IMG/VR virus record: IMGVR_UViG_3300021090_000055
Location: 1 to 42,018 of that record
DNA from: a virus
Length of the DNA stretch: 42,018 nt
Direction: 5' to 3' (one strand)
Of the stretch, positions 36,416-42,018 are shown one piece after another (the first letter of the stretch is position 1; the number at the start of each line of letters is the position of its first letter). The position numbers and the translations under genes were made by a program. The notes under the pieces are model-generated. The model had not been told where the DNA came from. It saw only the letters and a list, made by a program, of their open reading frames with translations, and did not search any database.

Positions 36416-36975
36416 TGCCTCTCTGGCCGTCTCAGATCGTCCCGAACGACTTTGTCGACACCTTCTACCTGCCGAACACCGAGTGGTGGTACCAGCAAAC
36501 CGGCAAGGCGCCGATCGAAACGTCGGCCGCCTGGACCACCGCTAATAAGGCCGTCTACACGCCCGTGATCGTGCGCGGCATGTCCAAGCCGTCTGGAATC
36601 GCCGTCTACAACGGCGCCACGGCCGCTGGCATGCTGCAGGTGGGGCTCTATGCAGTCGATAGCGAGGGCAAGCCCGGGGCGCGGTTGATGGCGAGCCCAC
36701 CGACCCCCCAGGTTGCGGCCGACGTCGGGCGATTCACCGACGTCAATTTTGACGACGTCGGGAAGTGGGCCGGGCCCGGTGTCTATTACCTGGCCTGCGT
36801 CTTCGATGGCGCCACGGGGACGGTGACACGCCTGGCGGCGCTCACAAGCGACCAGAGTGGGCCTATCATGGGCGGGATATTCACGCAGGCGACGGCGTTC
36901 CCGCTGCCCGCGGTGGCGACCCCGGACGGCGCCGGCGTGGCGTTCAACGTCCCGATCCTCGTGATGTTCGGCTAG
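36415..36975 (+). CDS. Tail-tip protein B2 of the paralog set
   Basis: TGATG-coupled, 186 aa. It begins MPLWPSQIVPNDFVDTFYLP and has NTEWWYQQTGKAPIETSAAW, then KAVYTPVIVRG, VGLYAVDSEGKPGARLM and GGIFTQATAFPLPAVATPDG, all paired with B1. It ends the four-gene set. The FTQA.AFPLPA and DSEGKPGARL blocks are the strongest evidence for paralogy. Confidence 0.7.
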   Translation: MPLWPSQIVPNDFVDTFYLPNTEWWYQQTGKAPIETSAAWTTANKAVYTPVIVRGMSKPSGIAVYNGATAAGMLQVGLYAVDSEGKPGARLMASPPTPQVAADVGRFTDVNFDDVGKWAGPGVYYLACVFDGATGTVTRLAALTSDQSGPIMGGIFTQATAFPLPAVATPDGAGVAFNVPILVMFG

Positions 36976-36987
36976 AAAGAGGAGACC

Positions 36988-37320
36988 ATGAGCAACCCTA
37001 ATGTCGAAGCCAGCGGCACCCTCACAGCAACTGGCAGCGCCACCGAAGACACCCTGGCGACCATCAATCTCCCGCGTACGATGTCGCTGATCGTCGACCT
37101 CACCAACCTGGTCGGCGGCGACGCGGTGACGCTCCGGGTGAAACGCAAGATCCTGAGCGGCGGCGCGGTGCGCACGGTCTACAAGGAGACCTTCGCCGGA
37201 CTGCAGACGGACCCCGGCGCCATCTCCGTGCCGATCCCATCGCCGCACCAATGCATCGTCACGCTCGCGCTCGAGACCGCAACGCCCCGAAACTTTGACT
37301 GGTCCCTGGAGTCGATGTAG
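36988..37320 (+). CDS. Small beta-rich tail protein, 110 aa
   Basis: ATG after AAGAGGAGACC. The product is a compact beta sandwich (SGTLTATGSATEDTLATINL, MSLIVDLTNLVGGDAVTLRV, PHQCIVTLALETATPRNFDW), the type of single-domain protein found among distal tail and fibre genes. It abuts the next gene without a gap. No family recognised; likely virion component by position. Confidence 0.66.
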   Translation: MSNPNVEASGTLTATGSATEDTLATINLPRTMSLIVDLTNLVGGDAVTLRVKRKILSGGAVRTVYKETFAGLQTDPGAISVPIPSPHQCIVTLALETATPRNFDWSLESM

Positions 37321-38394
37321 ATGCCTCGAGGAACTGCTCGCGCAGCGGCACTGCTGACCGGCCGCCAGGCGGCGGGAACGCTGGTCGTCATCACGTCGCC
37401 GGCGGCCGACGCGGTGGTGTTGACCTCTGCGTTCACCGTGACGTGGACCACCCCGGGCGCCCAGGCGACGTTCAAGCTCCAGATCTATTCGAACGCGGCC
37501 GGGACCACGGTGGTCTACGACTCCGGCCTGGTGAACACCGCCACGCTGGCGCACAACGTGCCTGGAGGATCCATCCTCAGCGGCGCCACCTACTATGTGC
37601 GCGTCTTCAGCTGGGGAACGGACGGATCGTCGGCCGAGTCGGCCATCGTGCGGTTCACGACGGCGTTCCCGACCTCCTCGAACGTCCCCGGGCTGGCCCT
37701 GACGATCATGGGCGGCAACTGCTCTCGCGACGCCACGATGCTGCCCGGGATCAATGTCCGGTGGTCGACACCGGTGATCGGAGTGGGCGAGACCTTCGTC
37801 AGTTACCACGTGCGCCGGCGCCTGGCGGGCACCACCGCCTACACGACGATCGCGGTCATCACGGCGATCGGGACCCGGACCTACACGGATTACACTTGCA
37901 TCCCCTGGGCGACCTACGACTATGCGGTCGTCTGGAACGCGACCGCCGCGACCGGGACTCTCACGAGCGCGGTGCAATCGCCGGCGCCGCACTCTCACGT
38001 GGACTTCGAGCACGCGTTTATTCACGAGGTCGCGACGCCCACGGAGTTCGTGCGGTTCGAAGCCTGGGACCTGGCGGTGGAGACGGCGCTCGACATGGTC
38101 CTGGAGACGACGGTCGGCCGGCTGGCGCCAACGGCGTTCGTGGGTGAGGCGATGAGCAGCAAGATCTCGCTGCGCGGACTCGAGCAGTTGCGACGGGATC
38201 CGCGGCGGTGGCCGGCGCTGGTGAGGATGCTCGGGCGACAATCGACGTTGGCGACGATGCTGTGCGTGCGCAGCGGCCGGGACCGGGAGCGGTACTTCGT
38301 GGCGCTCCCGCGGGTGCCGAAGGCGATCGGCCAGGTGACATTCGTGGCCACGCTCGAGCTGCAGGAAGTCGCCTATGATGAGGCGGCAGCATGA
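37321..38394 (+). CDS. Minor tail protein with fibronectin-III-like domains
   Basis: ATG immediately after the previous stop, 357 aa. Two sandwich domains: residues 15-115 (ITSPAADAVVLTSAFTVTWT ... TYYVRVFSWGTDGSSAESAI) and 120-225 (PGINVRWSTPVIGVGETFVS, YDYAVVWNATAATG). Each shows the FN3-type 'W......Y.v.v....' spacing. The final 130 residues switch to a helical/basic module (LVETALD-like LAVETALDMVLETTVGRLAP, LRGLEQLRRDPRRWPALVRM). FN3 domains on phage tails usually contact cell-surface glycans. Position in the tail-tip group supports it. Confidence 0.75.
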   Translation: MPRGTARAAALLTGRQAAGTLVVITSPAADAVVLTSAFTVTWTTPGAQATFKLQIYSNAAGTTVVYDSGLVNTATLAHNVPGGSILSGATYYVRVFSWGTDGSSAESAIVRFTTAFPTSSNVPGLALTIMGGNCSRDATMLPGINVRWSTPVIGVGETFVSYHVRRRLAGTTAYTTIAVITAIGTRTYTDYTCIPWATYDYAVVWNATAATGTLTSAVQSPAPHSHVDFEHAFIHEVATPTEFVRFEAWDLAVETALDMVLETTVGRLAPTAFVGEAMSSKISLRGLEQLRRDPRRWPALVRMLGRQSTLATMLCVRSGRDRERYFVALPRVPKAIGQVTFVATLELQEVAYDEAAA

Positions 38395-38417
38395 GTGACC
38401 TCACGTGGGGTGAGTAG

Positions 38418-39578
38418 ATGGCGCGATTGAACGTAATTGGCTTTGAGACCGGGGACTACAGCGAGACCGATTTTCAAAATGGCACCGGGTCGATTAGCAC
38501 TACCCAAAAGAGAACAGGTGCTTACTCATTACGAGCTAATCCTACAACGAGTACGCTCCTGTTCAGGCTGAAAACCCATGATGCCACGGGGGCTTTCGCA
38601 ACCTGGAACACCGCCAATATTTATTTCACTTTCTACTTGTGGATAGCTTCTGCCCCATCTGCCAAAACGACAATTCTGGAGGTGGAAAGCGCTGGCCCTT
38701 CACAACTACGTGTGAAACTGGACACTGATAACACTCTCACGCTCGTCTACTTCAACGGCGCTGCCGTTCAGACCCAGATAGGGTCGGCATCGGCAGCGCT
38801 TAGTACAGGCGCGTGGCACCTGATCGAGGTGAAAGGGACCGCGCTCGCGACGGGTGGTTCCTCAGTGGCCGAGCTAAAACTTAATGGCTCGGTGGTGGCG
38901 ACAGGAACCGGACTCACGGTCATGGTCACCCCGGCAAACAGCACCCATGCCTACATAGGCATGATTGATGCTGCAACGGCGGACCTCTATTTCGACGACA
39001 TTGTCATTGACGATGCTGCCTACCCCGGCGCGAGGCAGGTCAACATCCTCAAACCACGCGCGGCGGGCGCGAGCGCACAGTGGGCAACGGGCACGAGCGC
39101 TCTGTTCTCTGCGGTCAACGAAGTCCCGCACGACTCGGATACCACCTACATCGGCTCCGTCACTTCCGGTAACGCCTCCTCATTCGCAATGGACAGCAGC
39201 GCCACGGGTGGGGTGGTTGGCACGATTGGCGTCATCAAGACGGTAGGCATCTTCCGCGACGAGGGTGGCGCGTCGAGCATGTCCGTGCGTCTCCGCAACG
39301 GGGCGACGAACCGTGACACTACGGCGGTAGACCCTGGCGCAACCTATGTTGCTCTGGCTCGTTTGGACGCCACCGACCCGAACGGCGGTGGCGCATGGAC
39401 AAGCGGTGGGCTGGACACGATCGAGGCAGGAGCGGTCAACAGCGCAGCGGTAGCGGCGCGGTGCACGGCGCTCTACGTGATGGTGGAGTGCGCGGGTACT
39501 CCGTCATCAAAGGTGCATCAACTCGTCGATGCTGGCCTCGTGGACCGCGGCCTCATTTCAGCAGGATTGGTGGGATAG
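38418..39578 (+). CDS. Lectin-like (LamG/ConA-type) tail protein
   Basis: ATG 4 nt after GGGGTGAGTAG. The 386-aa protein has a concanavalin-like jelly-roll: IGFETGDYSETDFQNGTGSI, RTGAYSLRANPTTSTLLFRL, FYLWIASAPSAKTTILEVES, TGAWHLIEVKGTALATGGSS, VAELKLNGSVVATGTGL and DLYFDDIVIDD, the strand order of LamG/laminarinase-like lectins. The second half (SVTSGNASSFAMDSSATGG) is a further beta domain. Its first 300 nt are visibly poorer in GC and use other codons than the neighbours, which points to recent transfer. Likely receptor or glycan binding. Confidence 0.78.
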   Translation: MARLNVIGFETGDYSETDFQNGTGSISTTQKRTGAYSLRANPTTSTLLFRLKTHDATGAFATWNTANIYFTFYLWIASAPSAKTTILEVESAGPSQLRVKLDTDNTLTLVYFNGAAVQTQIGSASAALSTGAWHLIEVKGTALATGGSSVAELKLNGSVVATGTGLTVMVTPANSTHAYIGMIDAATADLYFDDIVIDDAAYPGARQVNILKPRAAGASAQWATGTSALFSAVNEVPHDSDTTYIGSVTSGNASSFAMDSSATGGVVGTIGVIKTVGIFRDEGGASSMSVRLRNGATNRDTTAVDPGATYVALARLDATDPNGGGAWTSGGLDTIEAGAVNSAAVAARCTALYVMVECAGTPSSKVHQLVDAGLVDRGLISAGLVG

Positions 39579-40247
39579 ATGGATTACCTGGGAACTTTCG
39601 ATGTCAACAGCACCGTGCGGATCCTCTTCACCACCCACGCCCAGACCGGCGCGGCCATCGCTCCCCTGACAGCGTTCGAGGCGGCGGATGTGATCCTCTA
39701 CAAGAACGGCAGCGCCACCCAGCGCAGTTCGACCTCCGGCTGGACGATGACCAGCCCGTTCGACGCGATCGTCGGTCTTCACCAGATCGCTTTCGATCTC
39801 TCGGACAATACCGACGCCGGCTTCTATGCCGCCGGATCCGAGTATGTCGCGATTCTCTCGCCTGACACAGAGACGGTCGATGGGCTCGTGGTGATCCGGG
39901 TGCTCGGGTCGTTCAGCATCGAACGCGTCTCCAAGGTAAATGTGACGGCGATGGCTGCAGGAGTCATCACCGCGGCCGTCATCGCCACAGGCGCGGTCGA
40001 TGCCGACGCCCTGGCGGCTGATGCCGTGGATGAAATATGGGCGAAGGCCCTTAGTGACCTGGCAGCGGTGCCAGGCGCGACGGCGACGGTCCTGGCGGCT
40101 CTGAACTGGCTCTTCGAACTGGCCCGCAACAAGCGGACGGAGACCGCCGCCCTCGAGGTCGTCTACAAGGATGACAGTTTGACCGCCCTGGCATCGTCCG
40201 CGAAGAGCGACGACACGGTGACCTTCACCACGGGTAAGTACGCCTAG
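39579..40247 (+). CDS. Tail fibre-type protein, 222 aa
   Basis: The ATG follows directly on the previous stop. The N-terminal 115 residues match a module common in tail regions: FDVNSTVRILFTTHAQTGAA, ADVILYKNGSATQRSSTSGW, AIVGLHQIAFDLSDNTDAGF, YAAGSEYVAILSPDTETVDG. A heptad-like stretch rich in Ala/Val follows (AAVIATGAVDADALAADAVD), then WLFELARNKRTETAALEVVY and DSLTALASSAKSDDTVTFTT, a layout of short fibre proteins. Probably a structural subunit that trimerises through the helix. Confidence 0.7.
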   Translation: MDYLGTFDVNSTVRILFTTHAQTGAAIAPLTAFEAADVILYKNGSATQRSSTSGWTMTSPFDAIVGLHQIAFDLSDNTDAGFYAAGSEYVAILSPDTETVDGLVVIRVLGSFSIERVSKVNVTAMAAGVITAAVIATGAVDADALAADAVDEIWAKALSDLAAVPGATATVLAALNWLFELARNKRTETAALEVVYKDDSLTALASSAKSDDTVTFTTGKYA

Positions 40248-40249
40248 CC

Positions 40250-41548
40250 ATGGCCATCGATACCGCGGCAAAGCGCCAGGCGGCGCTGCGCAATCGGCGC
40301 GGGATGCTGCGCCCGGACGGGGACCTGACGAGCGGCGCCGACCGCGCCGCAATGCTGGGCCACTATTGGTTCCCATTCCCGCCGCCCGGCCCCGACATCA
40401 TTCCACCGACGGATGCCGAGATTGCCGACGCCCTCAGCGGCCGCCACGGGCCGGTGGCGATGCGCTTTCGATTCGAGCAGCGCACGCTCTGGAACGAATT
40501 CGTCCAGGACCTCGACGCTGCCGTCATCCTCAACGTCGGCGAGATCATCGTCGACAACACCAGGGCGGTGGTCTGGACCTGCGACCTGCGCGTGCGGCCC
40601 CAGTTGCTGCCGGCGACCTTCGATCCCGACACAGACCACTTCGCGATCTTCGCGGAGGCCTTCGCCGGTCAATACCTGGGCACGGGCGAGTGGGTGCCGT
40701 TCCAGCTGGGCCTCTATTCGATGGACGAGGTGCGGGCGACGCCCTCGGCCAACAACCAGGAGGCGTGGGACGTGCGCGCCGCCGACGTGTCGCTGCTGCT
40801 GTTCGAAAAGTACACCCAGGTGAGTTACACCGTCGCCGCCGGCGCCCGCTTCACCGACACGGTCTACGCGCTCATCACCGGCCTCGGCCTGCGGGCCCAG
40901 ATCACGGACAGCGGCCTGACGCTCCCGGTGGCGAGGACCTGGCCCTCGAACACGCCCTACGGGACGATCGTCAACGCGCTGCTGAAGGCGATCAATTACC
41001 ACCCCGCCTTCGCCGACAACGAGGGCATCGTGACCTCGACGCCGCGGCTGGCGCCGAGCACCGAGACGGCCGACGTCGCCTACACCACCGAGGCCGAACC
41101 GCGCATGATCCGGCCCGGCTTCCAGCGACTGCGCAACCGCAACCTCTACCCGAACCGGGTCACGGTGGTGAACCGGGACGCCAACCGGGCGCCGTTCGCC
41201 GTCGAAGGAATCAACGATGACCCGGATTCGCTCGTGTCGACGGTCGTGAAGGGCAGCGTGACCAGTATCGAGGTGGATGGGAGCCTGGTGCCGTCGACGG
41301 CCGTAGCGGCCGCTGTGGCCTCCTACGAGCTGCAGGCGGCCGCCGGCGAAGCAGAGCGAGGGACGCTGTCGACGCACCCAGATCCCAGGCGCGGGCCGCG
41401 AGACTTTTACGAGATCACGTTCGAGGGCGCCGAGGTGGCCACCCTGTGGCGATCGCTCGGCTGGCGGCTCGCCCTGCGCACAGGGACGAAGATGGACCAC
41501 CAGATCGCCCGGGCCAGCCAGGTGGACGTCACCACGACGACCGTGTGA
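40250..41548 (+). CDS. Tail hub or baseplate-like protein, 432 aa
   Basis: ATG 2 nt after the previous stop. It has beta-rich N-terminal regions (VILNVGEIIVDNTRAVVWTC), then a block typical of phage hub proteins: VRAADVSLLLFEKYTQVSYT, FTDTVYALITGLGLRAQITD, YGTIVNALLKAINYHPAFAD, and RNRNLYPNRVTVVNRDANRA. A domain order of 'aDVs..L......t...Gt.y...v..ll...G' matches gp27/gpD-type baseplate hubs. It would form the distal end of the tail tube and mate with the fibres. Confidence 0.72.
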   Translation: MAIDTAAKRQAALRNRRGMLRPDGDLTSGADRAAMLGHYWFPFPPPGPDIIPPTDAEIADALSGRHGPVAMRFRFEQRTLWNEFVQDLDAAVILNVGEIIVDNTRAVVWTCDLRVRPQLLPATFDPDTDHFAIFAEAFAGQYLGTGEWVPFQLGLYSMDEVRATPSANNQEAWDVRAADVSLLLFEKYTQVSYTVAAGARFTDTVYALITGLGLRAQITDSGLTLPVARTWPSNTPYGTIVNALLKAINYHPAFADNEGIVTSTPRLAPSTETADVAYTTEAEPRMIRPGFQRLRNRNLYPNRVTVVNRDANRAPFAVEGINDDPDSLVSTVVKGSVTSIEVDGSLVPSTAVAAAVASYELQAAAGEAERGTLSTHPDPRRGPRDFYEITFEGAEVATLWRSLGWRLALRTGTKMDHQIARASQVDVTTTTV

Positions 41549-41558
41549 GGATGCAGCC

Positions 41559-41813
41559 ATGGCAGCAGAAGACCGCAACATCCTCGACGACGTGACCCGG
41601 CAACTGGCCGCGGACCAGCGCGGGCAGCTCTTCCGGGCGGTGGTGACCGCCAACGATGGCTCGCAGGTCTTCATCCGGCGGGACGATGCCGCGGCGGCCG
41701 ACACGCAGAGCTACCCGAAGGCCAGCGGGCTGGTCGTGGCCGCGAACGACGAGGTCCTGGTCGGACGGGTGGGTAACAGTTACGTGGTGATCTGCAAAAT
41801 CATCCGCAACTAA
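41559..41813 (+). CDS. Small OB-like tail-spike protein, 84 aa
   Basis: ATG after GAGGATGCAGCC. The product has an N-terminal helix (DRNILDDVTRQLAADQRGQL) and then a compact beta barrel: FRAVVTANDGSQVFIRRDDA, ASGLVVAANDEVLVGRVGNS and YVVICKIIRN. The strand order and the 'V...ndevlv.rvgn.yVV...i' end recall OB-fold proteins that accompany hub proteins or bind the tip. Ends the tail operon. An inverted repeat and a promoter follow. Confidence 0.66.
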   Translation: MAAEDRNILDDVTRQLAADQRGQLFRAVVTANDGSQVFIRRDDAAAADTQSYPKASGLVVAANDEVLVGRVGNSYVVICKIIRN

Positions 41814-41845
41814 CCGGACATTTGGCCGGTTGTCTGTGCTATGCT
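41812..41845 (+). promoter_or_regulatory. Promoter with inverted repeat before secreted gene
   Basis: AACCGG-8-CCGGTT (41812-41831) overlaps the upstream stop. TGC-TATGCT (41840) is an extended -10, and the ATG follows after 6 nt, so the transcript is likely leaderless. The dyad sits where a -35 region would lie and could be an operator. Confidence 0.55.
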
Positions 41846-41851
41846 CGGGTC

Positions 41852-42018
41852 ATGAACGCACTCATCGCTGCCGCCCTGCTCCTCTGGGGCTGGTTCGCCC
41901 CGCTGCCCATCACCACGCACGACGCGCGCGAGAACCCCGCCTATGATCAGGTCACCTCGACCGCCTGGGCGGACGAGGATGTCTCGACTCCCTGCGAGAT
42001 CTGGTTCGGCGCGCGCTT
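41852..42018 (+). CDS. Secreted or membrane protein, cut by window end
   Basis: Leaderless ATG, 55 codons before the edge. The first 20 residues (MNALIAAALLLWGWFAPLPI) form a hydrophobic helix typical of a signal peptide or anchor, followed by a polar part (THDARENPAYDQVTSTAWAD). It may be the beginning of an envelope-acting lysis or exclusion protein, since lysis genes often follow tail genes, but nothing in the visible part proves it. Confidence 0.6.
   Translation, partial: MNALIAAALLLWGWFAPLPITTHDARENPAYDQVTSTAWADEDVSTPCEIWFGAR

Noticed and set aside
36214-38241. 675-codon minus-strand open frame over tail genes
   Set aside because: It spans four well-supported plus-strand genes and reads as Arg/His/Gly-rich antisense without any motif.
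38391-38417. Eight-codon frame between the FN3 and lectin genes
   Set aside because: ATGA overlap exists, but the product would be eight residues; it more likely serves as a coupling bridge or is chance.
41852-42018. Endolysin
   Set aside because: Only a hydrophobic N-terminus and 35 polar residues are visible; no catalytic motif is present before the edge.

Overview
The window is a contiguous piece of a tailed, siphovirus-like phage or prophage. It is GC-rich and almost every gene lies on the plus strand. Genes are packed tightly, usually coupled by ATGA, GTGA, TGATG or TAATG overlaps. GTG and TTG starts are common, and several genes begin 6-9 nt downstream of a -10-like box, as leaderless mRNAs do. 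That combination fits a high-GC host such as an actinobacterium or a Chloroflexota member, but the host cannot be named from the sequence. I see no tRNA, CRISPR array, integrase, polymerase or complete lysis gene. Both ends cut through genes.

Layout. (1) 1-4 kb is an accessory region. One truncated minus-strand gene is separated by a palindrome-bearing divergent control region from a plus-strand run: an unknown protein, a small membrane protein, a Gp37/Gp68 (DUF5131) protein, an ASCH-domain protein and zinc-ribbon peptides. (2) 4-9.3 kb is the packaging and portal block: small terminase candidate, a DNA-binding protein, a 240-nt array of 81-nt direct repeats, large terminase, portal and SPP1 gp7/Mu F-like minor head protein. 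(3) 9.4-14.4 kb is a second accessory block: a Rad50/SMC-like ATPase followed by about a dozen very small, mostly cysteine-rich proteins. (4) 14.4-18.7 kb is the capsid block: a gp10-like protein, a fused protease-scaffold, the major capsid protein and a small protein. (5) 18.8-26.5 kb is a glycosylation block: a PseB/FnlA-type UDP-sugar dehydratase, an RmlD-type reductase, three single-domain glycosyltransferases, a methyltransferase, an XRE regulator, a 911-residue three-domain glycosyltransferase and a DUF1360 membrane protein. (6) 26.5-41.8 kb is connector and tail: connector, major tail protein fused to an Asp-box propeller, frameshifted tail-assembly chaperones, a 1282-aa tape measure, four tandem paralogs in an A-B-A-B order, FN3 and lectin-like tail proteins, a hub-like protein and an OB-like protein. 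A secreted protein begins at the right edge.

How it fits together. Head and tail genes are split by two inserted blocks. A recurring promoter/operator-like element (TTGCCATCTGTCCG) and a recurring leader motif (GGGGAAGCAAC) stand in front of nearly every transcription unit, often just after a Rho-independent terminator. The working hypothesis for the most interesting content is that the phage makes or remodels an activated amino sugar and attaches it to its own virion. The Asp-box propeller on the tail protein, the duplicated A-B proteins and the lectin-like proteins would then form the surface of the particle. Shared repeat elements next to the large terminase and the tape measure gene are a second unexplained system.
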